64,000 bases of DNA from Jatrophihabitans sp. GAS493 (lineage in GTDB: Bacteria; Actinomycetota; Actinomycetes; Mycobacteriales; Jatrophihabitantaceae). Below the pieces are notes generated by a model that was not told the origin of the DNA, searched no databases, and saw only the letters and a list, made by a program, of their open reading frames with translations. Below are positions 16,467 to 25,071 of this stretch, piece after piece (the stretch's first letter is position 1; each line of letters opens with the position of its first letter). The stretch is taken from positions 4,815,922-4,879,921 of the forward strand of contig NZ_LT907982.1 of assembly GCF_900230215.1 (NCBI RefSeq), in the 5' to 3' direction. Made by a program: the position numbers and the translations under genes.

Positions 16467-17807
16467 ATGGCGGAGAAGCGCACGAAGGCCAAACCGGCCG
16501 ACGTCGTGATGGGTGCTGCCCTTTCGGCACTCAACGCGGCGGCCGGATCGAAGGCCCTCGACCGGTTCAACCTGCGCAAGCCGCTGGAGCGGGCGGTCTT
16601 CCAGGGCACCAAGTCCGGCTTCCGCACTCTGGGCGCGGCGAATCGCAAGTTCACCGCGATCAAGTCCTCCGGGTCGCCAACCCGTCCCCGCACGGCCTCG
16701 CAGCGGGCGGTCTTCGACCTCACGCCCACCGAGGACCAGCAGATGATCCGCGAGATCACCACTGAGTTCGCCGCCGAGCAGGTACGTCCCGCCGCCGCGG
16801 CGGCCGACACCGAGTGCGCTCCCCCGGCGGCGATGCTCAAGCGAGTCTCCAGCGAACTCGGCATCAACGTCGTCGGCATTCCCGAGAGCCTCGGCGGGCT
16901 CGGCAGTGAGCGTTCGACGACAACCAGCGTGCTGGTGGCCGAGGCACTCTCGCACGGCGACATGGGTCTAGCCCTCGCCGCTATCGCGCCGTCGGCGGTG
17001 AGCACGGCGATCGTGCTCTGGGGCGACGACAGCCAGCAGTCCACCTACCTCCCCTCCTTCGTGGCCGACAGCAGCCCGGCGGCCGCGCTGGCCGTGCTCG
17101 AGCCGCGGCCGCTCTTCGACCCATTCGACCTGGGTACCCGGGCCCGGCGCTCGGGTGGCGGCTTCGTCCTGGACGGGGTGAAGTCCCTGGTTCCACTTGC
17201 CGCCTCGGCTGAGCTCTTCGTCATCGCGGCCGACCTCGAAGGCAGTGGGCCGGCCCTGTTCATCGTCGAGTCCGACACCGCCGGACTGGTCATCGAGGCG
17301 GAGCCTGCGATGGGTATCCGGGCCGCGTCGCTCGGGCGGATCCTGCTCAACAACGTGACGGTGCCGGCCACCGCCCTGCTCGGCGAGGGAAAGGCCGAGC
17401 ACTACGCCGACTGCATCCGTCTCGGCCGTATCGGCTGGAGTTCGCTCGCCGTCGGCACCGCGCAGGCTGTCCTCGACTACGTCATTCCGTACGTCAACGA
17501 CCGGGTTGCCTTCGGCGAGCCGGTGAGCCATCGCCAGTCGGTCGCCTTCATGGTGGCCAACATCGGTATTGAGCTCGAAGGGATGCGGCTGGCCACCTAC
17601 CGGGCGGCCTCCCGCGCCGAACAGGGCAAGTCCTTCGCCCGGGAGTCGGCGATCGCCCGTCGCCTCTGCAGCGAGTACGGAATGCAGATCGGCAGCAACG
17701 GCGTCCAACTGCTGGGCGGCCACGGCTTTGTGAAGGAACACCCGGTGGAGCGCTGGTACCGCAATCTGCGCGCCGTATCGATCATGGAAGGTGCGGTGCT
17801 CGTCTGA
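16467..17807 (+). CDS. Acyl-CoA dehydrogenase, first of a pair
   Basis: A 446-residue flavoprotein of the acyl-CoA dehydrogenase family with a basic N-terminal extension of about 85 residues before FDLTPTEDQQMIREITTEFAA. The C-terminal helical domain has QLLGGHGFVKEHPVERWYRN and a glutamate in SIMEGA. The middle beta-domain lacks the usual TEPxAGSD sequence and reads AVLEPRPLFDP, so FAD or substrate handling may differ. The ATG follows AAGGAG. Its stop overlaps the next start by one base (TGATG), suggesting a heteromeric enzyme, as known for some actinobacterial FadE pairs. Confidence 0.88.
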   Translation: MAEKRTKAKPADVVMGAALSALNAAAGSKALDRFNLRKPLERAVFQGTKSGFRTLGAANRKFTAIKSSGSPTRPRTASQRAVFDLTPTEDQQMIREITTEFAAEQVRPAAAAADTECAPPAAMLKRVSSELGINVVGIPESLGGLGSERSTTTSVLVAEALSHGDMGLALAAIAPSAVSTAIVLWGDDSQQSTYLPSFVADSSPAAALAVLEPRPLFDPFDLGTRARRSGGGFVLDGVKSLVPLAASAELFVIAADLEGSGPALFIVESDTAGLVIEAEPAMGIRAASLGRILLNNVTVPATALLGEGKAEHYADCIRLGRIGWSSLAVGTAQAVLDYVIPYVNDRVAFGEPVSHRQSVAFMVANIGIELEGMRLATYRAASRAEQGKSFARESAIARRLCSEYGMQIGSNGVQLLGGHGFVKEHPVERWYRNLRAVSIMEGAVLV

Positions 17808-19024
17808 TGCTGAACCTCGACGTCCCCTCAAAGTTTACGACGCTTCTCGACCAGGCCCATCAGGTTGCCATCGAGATCTTCCGCAAGAACTCCCGCAAGT
17901 ACGACCTGGCCGAGCACGAGTACCCGAAAGAACTCGACATGCTGGCCGCCCTGATGGACGGCATGAACTCCTCGGGTGAGTCCGAAGGCGCCGGTGCCAC
18001 CGGCGTGCGCCGCGACGGCTCCAAGCCGAAGAAGGGCGAGGTTCGCAACGGCGGAAACATGTCCGCCGTGCTGTCCATCATCGAGGCCTGCTGGGGCGAT
18101 GTCGGCCTGGTGCTGTCGATGCCACGGCAGGGTCTGGGCAACGCCGCGATCGCCTCGGTCGCCAACGACGAGCAGTCCGAGCGTTTCGCCGGAGTCTGGG
18201 CCTCGATGGCGATCACCGAGCCTTCCTTCGGCTCCGACTCGGCCGCCGTCTCCGCCACCGCCGTACTGGACGGCGACGAGTACATCATCAATGGCGAGAA
18301 GATCTTCGTCACCGCCGGCGATCGCTGCGATGCCGTCGTCGTCTGGGCCACCGTCGACAAGTCCAAGGGTCGCGCCGCGATCAAGTCCTTCGTCGTCCAG
18401 AAGGGCACGTCGGGCATGGTCGTCGAGCGTCTGGAGCACAAGCTCGGTATCCGGGCGTCGGATACCGCGACGATCCGCTTCACCGATTGCCGCGTACCCA
18501 AGGAGAATCTGCTCGGCAGCCCCGAGGTGGACGTCGAGGCCGGCTTCGGTGGCGTGATGCAGACCTTCGACAACACCCGGCCGCTGGTGGCCGGAATGGC
18601 GTTGGGCGTCTCCCGGGCCTCGCTCGACGAGACCCGTCGAATCCTCACCGAAGACGCGCACATCGAGATCGACTACGACCGTCCGGCCCAGAGCCAGACG
18701 GCGGCCGCGGCGACCTTCCTGCAGATGGAGTCGGACTGGGAGGCGGCCTACCTGATGACGCTGGAGGCGGCCTGGATGGCCGACAACAACAAGGCGAACT
18801 CGCTGCAGGCCTCGATGGCCAAGGCCAAGGCCGGCCGGGTCGCAACCGACATCACGCTGCGCTGCGTGGAACTGGTCGGTTCGATCGGATACAGCGAGAA
18901 CGACCTGCTCGAGAAGTGGGCCCGTGACTCGAAGATCCTCGACATTTTCGAGGGAACCCAGCAGATCCAGCAGCTGATCGTGGCTCGCCGCCTGCTCGGC
19001 AAGTCCTCGACCGAGCTGAAGTAA
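17807..19024 (+). CDS. Acyl-CoA dehydrogenase, second of a pair
   Basis: A 405-residue acyl-CoA dehydrogenase. MAITEPSFGSDSAAVSATA is the flavin/substrate motif, KIFVTAGDRCDAVVVWA follows, and ILDIFEGTQQIQQLIVARRL carries the C-terminal catalytic-type glutamate. It is translationally coupled to the upstream dehydrogenase gene, so the two may form a mixed tetramer with one active and one structural subunit; here the second carries the full motif set. The fatty acid or sterol substrate is unknown. A strong terminator follows. Confidence 0.92.
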   Translation: MLNLDVPSKFTTLLDQAHQVAIEIFRKNSRKYDLAEHEYPKELDMLAALMDGMNSSGESEGAGATGVRRDGSKPKKGEVRNGGNMSAVLSIIEACWGDVGLVLSMPRQGLGNAAIASVANDEQSERFAGVWASMAITEPSFGSDSAAVSATAVLDGDEYIINGEKIFVTAGDRCDAVVVWATVDKSKGRAAIKSFVVQKGTSGMVVERLEHKLGIRASDTATIRFTDCRVPKENLLGSPEVDVEAGFGGVMQTFDNTRPLVAGMALGVSRASLDETRRILTEDAHIEIDYDRPAQSQTAAAATFLQMESDWEAAYLMTLEAAWMADNNKANSLQASMAKAKAGRVATDITLRCVELVGSIGYSENDLLEKWARDSKILDIFEGTQQIQQLIVARRLLGKSSTELK

Positions 19025-19044
19025 CCACACCGACGCCGCAAGAC

Positions 19045-19085
19045 AGCCGGGCCGGACGAGTCATCACGATTCGTCCGGCCCGGCT
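19045..19085. terminator. Strong bidirectional terminator
   Basis: AGCCGGGCCGGACGA (19045-19059) pairs perfectly over 15 bases with TCGTCCGGCCCGGCT (19071-19085), followed by TCT. It lies between the dehydrogenase operon and the minus-strand tRNA, so it can serve both. Confidence 0.85.
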
Positions 19086-19121
19086 TCTCTGTACAACCAC
19101 CCAGGTCACGACTTGAGTCGG

Positions 19122-19194
19122 TACCCCCGGTCGGACTCGAACCGACACTGGGACCCTTTTAAGAGGTCTGCCTCTGCCATTGGGCTACGGGGGC
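19122..19194 (-). tRNA. tRNA with short variable loop and anticodon UAA
   Basis: The minus strand folds into a cloverleaf: acceptor GCCCCCG/CGGGGGT with a G1-U72 wobble, T8, a short D-arm (GCC...GGC with loop AATGG), anticodon stem GACCT/GGGTC around CTTAAAA, a 5-nt variable loop (CCAGT), T-arm GTCGG-TTCGAGT-CCGAC and discriminator A73; CCA is not encoded. With U33 placed correctly the anticodon is UAA (leucine UUA), yet leucine tRNAs are class II with a long variable arm, so the amino acid is uncertain. The 5' end lies two bases after the stop of the upstream membrane-protein gene. Confidence 0.8.
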
Positions 19195-19196
19195 CG

Positions 19197-20378
19197 TCAC
19201 CGCTTTGCCAGCCTAGCGGCCAGCTCATCGGCCAGTCCGTGCGCGCGCAGACGGTGGCGGGCGATCTCCCGCAGCAGTGCGATCTCGCGCCCCAGCGTCG
19301 CCGCCCCACCCGGCGGGGCGGCGACCGAGTCGGCGTGCGGTGCACCCCGCAGCGCGGCCCGGCGGGCCAATTCCCAGCACGTGGCGACCACCACCGGATC
19401 CTGCTCCGACACTCCGGCGTGGCGGGCCACCAGCGGCGACGCGTCGCAGTACCAAGGGGCGATCGCCACGTATCCATCACGAATCTCGATCACGGTGCGG
19501 TACAGCCGCAGCCGTACGTCGGTCAGCGAGCGATGCACGCCCCGCTGACCCGGCACTTCGAGGGCCGGCGCTGCCTCTGTCATGTCCCGCCACAGCGGCC
19601 GGAGCCGGTGCAGATAGTAGTGTTCGCGCACCACCTCGGCCGCTCGCTCGATGGGCACGTTGATGCAGACCAGCCCGGCAAGTAGCAGCGGCCCGATCGC
19701 GGTAGTCGCCGAGCGCAGTGCCAGGTCGGCCCCGTTGAGCGGGCCGCCCGGCCAGTCCATCGCCCGCAGCAGGACGACCAGCGACCCGAAGAACAGGTAC
19801 AGCGAAGTGCAGGCACCCGCACCCAGCAGCAACCGAAGGGCGAAGCGGGCCCGGCCGGTGGGCGCTGACCGCTGGTGCCGGCGCAGATCGGGCAGGGCCA
19901 GTGCCAGCCCGTGGGCCATCGCGCTCGCGTAGGCCAACCAGAAGCAGAGTGCCGGCAGCGAACCCGGGCCCGTACGAAGCGGGATTACCAGATCAGCCCA
20001 GTAGTTCGACACATCCACCTGGTGCACCGGCGTCAAACCGAAGGCGATCACCATCGTCGCGGCGGCGACCGCAGTGAGGCTGAAGTGCCGACGCAGGCCT
20101 CCAACATTCTGAACGGTACCGGGGAGGGCCAGCACCACCGCACCGACCGAACTGAGGCAGAGCAGGCACTGCAGCAGCAATACCAGATTGGGTACGCCGC
20201 TGACCCGGTCGACTCCGAGAGTGACCTCATTCGGGCTCACCAGTGTGATGAGACAGTCGCTGGCGATCAGCGCGGTGACCGCCCGCCCGCTCGTGGACGC
20301 GAACAGCTGGCGCCGCCAGACCCGGAACCCGGCGACCAGCCCGAGAACGGCGGCGAGCAGCAGCATCGAGATGGTCAT
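19197..20378 (-). CDS. Integral membrane protein, DUF6545/MAB_1171c-like
   Basis: A 393-residue protein with about seven N-terminal transmembrane helices starting MTISMLLLAAVLGLVAGFRV, then a cytoplasmic domain with the family pattern REHYYLHRLRPLWRDMT and a helical tail. It is sometimes annotated as a putative transporter; the function is unknown. It is the last protein gene of an operon with an EspR-like DNA-binding protein and an ImmA/IrrE protease, which suggests signalling across the membrane (inference). The start at 20378 is the first good ATG after the upstream gene; the Shine-Dalgarno match is weak. Confidence 0.75.
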   Translation of the reverse strand: MTISMLLLAAVLGLVAGFRVWRRQLFASTSGRAVTALIASDCLITLVSPNEVTLGVDRVSGVPNLVLLLQCLLCLSSVGAVVLALPGTVQNVGGLRRHFSLTAVAAATMVIAFGLTPVHQVDVSNYWADLVIPLRTGPGSLPALCFWLAYASAMAHGLALALPDLRRHQRSAPTGRARFALRLLLGAGACTSLYLFFGSLVVLLRAMDWPGGPLNGADLALRSATTAIGPLLLAGLVCINVPIERAAEVVREHYYLHRLRPLWRDMTEAAPALEVPGQRGVHRSLTDVRLRLYRTVIEIRDGYVAIAPWYCDASPLVARHAGVSEQDPVVVATCWELARRAALRGAPHADSVAAPPGGAATLGREIALLREIARHRLRAHGLADELAARLAKR

Positions 20379-20457
20379 GATCTGCGCGGACCTACCGAAT
20401 GTCTCGGCCGATCGCTGAGGAGATGAATCGGCTGCTGCATCGAGCCTGCGCTGCGAC

Positions 20458-21015
20458 TCATCGGGGCCGACCCTGCAACGCATGTAGCACGATGTTCGTC
20501 GCCGTGGCGCCGGCCGGCACCGGGCCCGACGCCGCCGGAACCTGATACGTGCACTGCGCGTCGGCGAGCAGCAGCGTCGCCAGCATCTCGGCTTCCCGCT
20601 CCTGCTCCTCCACGTATTCGTGGCGCGAGAGCGTCCAGCGAACGACGGCCGGATCAAGATCGGGGAGGAATTCGGCGGCGAAACCATCACCGGTCTCGGT
20701 GAGCATCGAGTGGTCGCAGAGCAGGTGGCCGATCTCATGCAGCAGGATGTGCAGCTGATGTAGTTCACTGGTCGATTCGTCCACGAAAACAACGTCTTCG
20801 TGTTCGGTGCAGAGCCAGAGGCCACAGGGTCCGCCGGTGAGGTCAGCCGGCTTGGGCAGGATTCGCAGTGACCGCCCGCGCCGCTGCTGGACGATGACAC
20901 AGAGCGCGACCGGATCAAACGGCACACCCAGCCCGAGGTCCCGGATACGCTGCTCGCAGGAGCGTCGAAGGTCTCGCGAGACGGCCGGGTGGGACGTCGT
21001 CCGGCGAACCCTCAT
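20458..21015 (-). CDS. ImmA/IrrE-family zinc metallopeptidase
   Basis: A 185-residue protein with the HExxH motif HEIGHLL (about residues 89-95) and a third acidic ligand region near EEQEREAEMLATLLLADA. Family members cleave a partner repressor, as PprI/IrrE cleaves DdrO and ImmA cleaves ImmR. The likely partner is the XRE protein encoded just upstream, whose stop overlaps this start (ATGA at 21012-21015). The trigger is unknown. Confidence 0.88.
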   Translation of the reverse strand: MRVRRTTSHPAVSRDLRRSCEQRIRDLGLGVPFDPVALCVIVQQRRGRSLRILPKPADLTGGPCGLWLCTEHEDVVFVDESTSELHQLHILLHEIGHLLCDHSMLTETGDGFAAEFLPDLDPAVVRWTLSRHEYVEEQEREAEMLATLLLADAQCTYQVPAASGPVPAGATATNIVLHALQGRPR

Positions 21016-21443
21016 GATTTGCGGCGCTTCGTGGCAGTTTCGTGGTCTGGGTCGCCGAGGCCCTCCAGCTGCCTCGCCTGCTCGATCATCGACTGGATCG
21101 CGGCAAGGCTCCGATCGGAGAGGCCGACCGCCCGTAGCGCCACCTGCTGGACGCCGGCATCACGCAGGGCCGCGAGCAGGTTGAGCTGCTCCTCGATGCC
21201 GGCTGCCGCGTCGTCGTCGAAGAAGTACACCACCGGGACGCCGAAGAAGCGGGCCAGCGCCTCCAGGTGACTCTTGGTCGGGTTGTCCCGGATGCCCTTA
21301 CGCAACTGCCACAGGTAGGTCGCGCTGATCGTCGGCCCTCCCGCCGCCTCGATCGCCTCGCTGACTTCCTTGTAGCTGAACGGGCCGCGCTGGGCTGGGT
21401 GGATAGCATCGAAGAGGTGTCCGATCCGGTCGGACAGCGCCAT
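21012..21443 (-). CDS. XRE-family regulator resembling EspR
   Basis: A 143-residue protein: an N-terminal helix-turn-helix (ALSDRIGHLFDAIHP, then TISATYLWQLRKGIRDNPT) and a C-terminal helical dimerisation part with LAALRDAGVQQVALRAVGLS. The order and motifs (FD..hP..RGP, SATYLWQLR.G...NP, FFGVPVVYFFDDD) match the mycobacterial nucleoid-associated regulator EspR. The ATG at 21443 follows GGGGG; a GTG at 21459-21461 is an alternative. It leads a three-gene operon with a metallopeptidase and a membrane protein. Confidence 0.88.
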   Translation of the reverse strand: MALSDRIGHLFDAIHPAQRGPFSYKEVSEAIEAAGGPTISATYLWQLRKGIRDNPTKSHLEALARFFGVPVVYFFDDDAAAGIEEQLNLLAALRDAGVQQVALRAVGLSDRSLAAIQSMIEQARQLEGLGDPDHETATKRRKS

Positions 21444-21590
21444 CTTGCCCCCTTCCGCCACGCGTCTATCGTCAAGGCATTCTGTTCACAGGCCGTTCAA
21501 GCCCAAGCCAGATGCTATCGCCCAGCGTCAGCCTGTGACAACGGTCCCTTGCATCATCTCCATCTCAGTTGACGACGAACTCCGCAAGTA

Positions 21591-21632
21591 CAGGTGTCCG
21601 CCCGACCACCCCCGTGGCCGGGCGGACACCTG
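21591..21632 (-). terminator. Terminator of the secreted protease gene
   Basis: CAGGTGTCCGCCCG (21591-21604) pairs perfectly over 14 bases with CGGGCGGACACCTG (21619-21632), about 45 bases downstream of the minus-strand stop at 21677. Confidence 0.8.
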
Positions 21633-21676
21633 CCTTCATCCGGTCGGACCGAGCCCGACCGAGCTCTCGCCGGTTG

Positions 21677-23497
21677 CTAGGCCGGCGTGGTCACCGTGAT
21701 CCAGGCCGCTGCCTGGTTCGGCACCGTGCGGTCGTAATTCCCAGTGATCTGCAGGTAATACTTCGTGTTCGGACGTAGTCCGACCGCACTCCAGTTCGTC
21801 TGATCGGCGGCCAGCCGGTAGGTCTTCCAGTAGGAGACATCGTCATTGGTTCCGTCGAAGATCGTCACCTGGTAGCTCTTCAGCGTCGCCGGCAGGGTCG
21901 GCCCGTTCGGAGCGGTCCAGCCGGCATCCACGATGTAGCTCTTGGCCCCGGTGGAGAGAGTCGTCACCCGAGCGGCGGCATGCACGCTGAGCGGCGCGCC
22001 CGTGACCACGGTCGGTGCGGTGACCCAGATGAGCTTCGCCGGGCCGGGGGTCAGTTCGTTGTAGGCCGAGACGAAGATGGGTACCTGCTGTCCACGGGGA
22101 AGGTGGCAGTATTCGTTCGTGCTGGAGTAGCTGCGCTGCGGAGTGTTGCCCAGCGCGTAGGAGACGGCTCCGGTGAACCGTCCCTGAACGCCTGTGGTGG
22201 CGGCGGTCGCGTCAATGTGCACGCAGCCGACGAGGGCACCAGTCGTTGCGTCCTGGTACGTGTACGGCTCGTAGGAGACTGCAGTGAGCGCATCCGGGGC
22301 CGGACTGGTCACGAACTGCCCGGTGAAGATGTTGTCGTACTCATACACGCTCGCGAGTGCGCCGACACCGTTGCTGTTCACCGCGGCGACGGTGGCGGTG
22401 TAGGTGGTGTTCGGGGTGAGTCCGGTGACCGTGGTGTTCAGCAAGGCTGGGGTTCGCACGACGATGTTCCCCGGCTGCAGCCGAACCTCGTACCCGGTAA
22501 CCGCAGGCGTGCCGGCGGCGGCCGGCGGCGCGACCCAGTTGAGGTACGCCGTGGTGGACGAGGTCGAGACGATGGTGGCCGAGGCCGGCGCAAACGGCCG
22601 GCGGCTGGCCGGCGGCGCGACCGAGTTCAGCGAGACGTAGGACGGGCTCTCCGCACTCGGATAGTGGCTGAAGACCGAGGTCGTCCAGGCCCTGATGTCG
22701 GGAACGAGACCACAGGCTCCGGCGAACTGCGCCGTCGCCTGGCCGAAGGGACGCCCGGCGTAGACGATGACGTTGGCCAGGATCGGCGTCGAAGTGGCGC
22801 TCGGGTACCAGTAGGACGCACCGCCGCTGTCGCCGCCGATGGCCGACGCCACCTGCGTGGGATCGGCCACCGTGGTGTTGCCGGTGGTGGTCCAGACCGC
22901 CTTGATGTAGCCGGTGAATCCGCCTTCACCGGCCGACAGCGCGTAGCCGGGTAGCGCGCTCAGACTGTCTGAGTCGGGAAGGGCGTCAGATAGCAGGGAC
23001 GGGTAGCCGCCGGCCGGCGCGGCGATCGGGGTGGCGAGGTGGGAGAAGGAGATGTCCGGCCCCCCAGTCGATTCGCAGGAGTAACCGCCGCCGGAGTTCG
23101 GTGCTCCCGGCGCCGCGAAGGTGGCATCCACCTTGGCTGAACCGAGCGCGTTCTTGAAAGTGGTGCCGACACCGGGCGCGTTGTGGTGAGCCGTCACGAT
23201 CCACTGCGGCGCAATCTGAGACCCAGACGCGGCGTTGTTGCCTGGAATCCCAGCCAATTTCCAGGCATCTACGTTGCGCGTGGTACCCGGCAGCGGCGGT
23301 ACGGCCGTGGTGACGGTGTTCACCGCACCCGCCCCCTCGACGGCGGCGGCCGGAGGTGCTGCGACCGGAACCAAGCCGGCGACGACTCCGGCTGTGCATC
23401 CGACAATCCCGATGAAGGCCGGTCTCAACCGGCGCCCGTTCGCGTTCGGTCTCATGTTCCTGCCTATGGTCCTTCTCATGGTCCTTCTCATGGTCAT
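21677..23497 (-). CDS. Secreted trypsin-like serine protease with fibronectin type III-like repeats
   Basis: A 606-residue protein with a basic start (MRRTMRRT, a duplicated 12-bp unit), a hydrophobic signal segment and an AAPPAAAVEG cleavage region. The S1-like domain has the histidine motif WIVTAHH and the nucleophile motif GGDSGG. From about residue 300 there are two or three fibronectin type III-like modules (VTGYEVRLQPG...LTPNTTYTATVAAVNSNG and SYQVTIFDG...LRPNTKYYLQITG). It is probably an extracellular protease with carbohydrate- or wall-binding modules. The ATG at 23497 follows AGGGGAGCA. Confidence 0.85.
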   Translation of the reverse strand: MTMRRTMRRTIGRNMRPNANGRRLRPAFIGIVGCTAGVVAGLVPVAAPPAAAVEGAGAVNTVTTAVPPLPGTTRNVDAWKLAGIPGNNAASGSQIAPQWIVTAHHNAPGVGTTFKNALGSAKVDATFAAPGAPNSGGGYSCESTGGPDISFSHLATPIAAPAGGYPSLLSDALPDSDSLSALPGYALSAGEGGFTGYIKAVWTTTGNTTVADPTQVASAIGGDSGGASYWYPSATSTPILANVIVYAGRPFGQATAQFAGACGLVPDIRAWTTSVFSHYPSAESPSYVSLNSVAPPASRRPFAPASATIVSTSSTTAYLNWVAPPAAAGTPAVTGYEVRLQPGNIVVRTPALLNTTVTGLTPNTTYTATVAAVNSNGVGALASVYEYDNIFTGQFVTSPAPDALTAVSYEPYTYQDATTGALVGCVHIDATAATTGVQGRFTGAVSYALGNTPQRSYSSTNEYCHLPRGQQVPIFVSAYNELTPGPAKLIWVTAPTVVTGAPLSVHAAARVTTLSTGAKSYIVDAGWTAPNGPTLPATLKSYQVTIFDGTNDDVSYWKTYRLAADQTNWSAVGLRPNTKYYLQITGNYDRTVPNQAAAWITVTTPA

Positions 23498-23664
23498 TGC
23501 TCCCCTTGTCAATGAATGTCAGGACGCTCGTGCGCCCCTTCCGCGACGCGACGGCTCTCGACCGAAGCGCGTCGACGTAAACTAACATGAATCTTGAATG
23601 ATCCAAATATTGCCATGAGTTGATAGCATTGAGCGCGAAAGGGAGCAGTTCGCGGATGCCGACC
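23498..23664 (-). promoter_or_regulatory. AT-rich promoter region of the secreted protease gene
   Basis: On the minus strand, TTGGAT followed about 17 bases later by an AT-rich stretch (AGTTTA) forms a plausible sigma-70-type promoter in an otherwise GC-rich neighbourhood. Confidence 0.35.
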
Positions 23665-24444
23665 TCAGCGGTTCGGGTGGGACGCGCGGCTGAAGATGTC
23701 GTCGAGCATCGCCTCGGTGAGGCGACCGGTGAAGGTGTTCTGTTGGCTGACGTGATAGCAGCCGATCACCTGCGGGCCTTCAGGCAGGGCAATCTGGACA
23801 CCGTGACCGAAGGGTGGCACCCGCGGTGGCAGCTCGATGCCGGCGTGGCGCAGGGCCGGCCAGAGTGCCGACCAACCGAACCCGCCGAGGACCACGATGC
23901 TGCGCAGGTTCGACCAGATCAGTTGGATCTCGCGGGTCAGCCAGTCGCGGCAGACGTCGCGCTCGCCCGGTGTCGGCTTGTTGGCCGGGGGCACACAGCG
24001 CACCGCGGCGACGATTCGGGTATCGATCAACCGCAGCCCGTCGTCAGCACTCACCGACGTCGGCTGATTGGCCAGGCCGGCCCGGTAGAGCGCGGCGTAG
24101 AGCCAGTCACCTGATCGGTCACCGGTGAAGTTGCGGCCGGTGCGGTTGGCGCCGTGCGCGCCCGGGGCCAGACCCAGCACGAGTATCGAGGGATTCTCGA
24201 CTCCGAACCCCGGAACCGGACGACCCCAGTAGGGCTGGTCGGCGTAGGCCCGGCGCTTCTGCTCGGCGACCTCCTCGCGCCACTGCACCAGCCGCGGGCA
24301 GGCCCGACAGACCGACACCCGGGCGTCGAGCTCCGCGATGTCGCCGACATCGGCCAACCGGCTCACCTCGTCGCGGTCGTGCGCGACGGGGGTGCCGGTG
24401 GTCGCCGGATCACCTGGCCAGCCGGAACCGGGACGGGCGGTCAT
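23665..24444 (-). CDS. Uracil-DNA glycosylase, family 5 (UdgB)
   Basis: A 259-residue glycosylase with cysteines for an iron-sulfur cluster ([11 protein letters not shown]), motif [15 protein letters not shown] and motif [16 protein letters not shown]. The absence of a catalytic Asp/Asn in motif A is typical of UdgB. It removes uracil and deaminated purines such as hypoxanthine from DNA, a useful activity in a GC-rich genome prone to cytosine deamination. It stands alone on the minus strand. Confidence 0.93.
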   Translation of the reverse strand: MTARPGSGWPGDPATTGTPVAHDRDEVSRLADVGDIAELDARVSVCRACPRLVQWREEVAEQKRRAYADQPYWGRPVPGFGVENPSILVLGLAPGAHGANRTGRNFTGDRSGDWLYAALYRAGLANQPTSVSADDGLRLIDTRIVAAVRCVPPANKPTPGERDVCRDWLTREIQLIWSNLRSIVVLGGFGWSALWPALRHAGIELPPRVPPFGHGVQIALPEGPQVIGCYHVSQQNTFTGRLTEAMLDDIFSRASHPNR

Positions 24445-24628
24445 CTGCTCAGCCTGACATGGACCGTAGAGTCGACGTTGAGCGGCTCGTGGGTCCAGCC
24501 TCCGGCATCACATCAGGGCACCACATCAGCCAGCTTGTGCACCATCGGCAACCGCAATCAGAAGACGGCAATCGGCCAGCGCCGACCGGACGTCGGCAAG
24601 CATCGGCAAGTGAAGGGACCGCGTCGCT

Positions 24629-24997
24629 GTGGCAGGCATCGTAGGAAAAGTCACCTGGAAGGCAATGACGGGCGTGATCGCCATCCCGGTCGGAATCGCC
24701 GTCAGCAAGAGCATCGCGCAGGTCTGGATCACCGCCCGCCCGGACAACCCGCCGCGCCGGCCAACCGACCCGAATGTCAGCTGGGGCGACGCCGCCGGTT
24801 GGGCTGCACTGTCGGCCGTGGGGGTCGCGGTCGGGCAGCTGATCACCACAAAGGGCGCGACGACGCTCTGGCGCGGTCTCACCGGCGATGAGCCCCCGCC
24901 GCTGCAGGAGAAGGTGCAGACCTCGGCCCGCCGCCAGGCGCGGGCCAATCGCCGCATCTCCACCCGGGCCGGGAAGGCGCTGGAGCAGAGCGCCTGA
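24629..24997 (+). CDS. DUF4235 membrane protein
   Basis: A 122-residue small membrane protein starting at a GTG with GAAGGGA upstream. It has two hydrophobic stretches (MTGVIAIPVGIAVSKSI and DAAGWAALSAVGVAVGQLI) and the DUF4235 pattern KSIAQVWITARPDNPPRRP; the C-terminus is basic. The function is unknown; the family is common in actinobacteria. Confidence 0.85.
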   Translation: MAGIVGKVTWKAMTGVIAIPVGIAVSKSIAQVWITARPDNPPRRPTDPNVSWGDAAGWAALSAVGVAVGQLITTKGATTLWRGLTGDEPPPLQEKVQTSARRQARANRRISTRAGKALEQSA

Positions 24998-25071
24998 GCC
25001 ACCCCAGCCGCGGTACCCGAGGCGCAGTAGCTCCAGCGAAATGGCCAACCGAAGCGGGCAACCGGAAGCGG

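Noticed and set aside
17828..19030. A 400-codon frame antisense to the second acyl-CoA dehydrogenase
   Set aside because: Shadow of a well-conserved gene.
19122..19194. tRNA as the attachment site of an integrative element
   Set aside because: No integrase gene, no repeated tRNA 3' end, and the flanks are ordinary genes.
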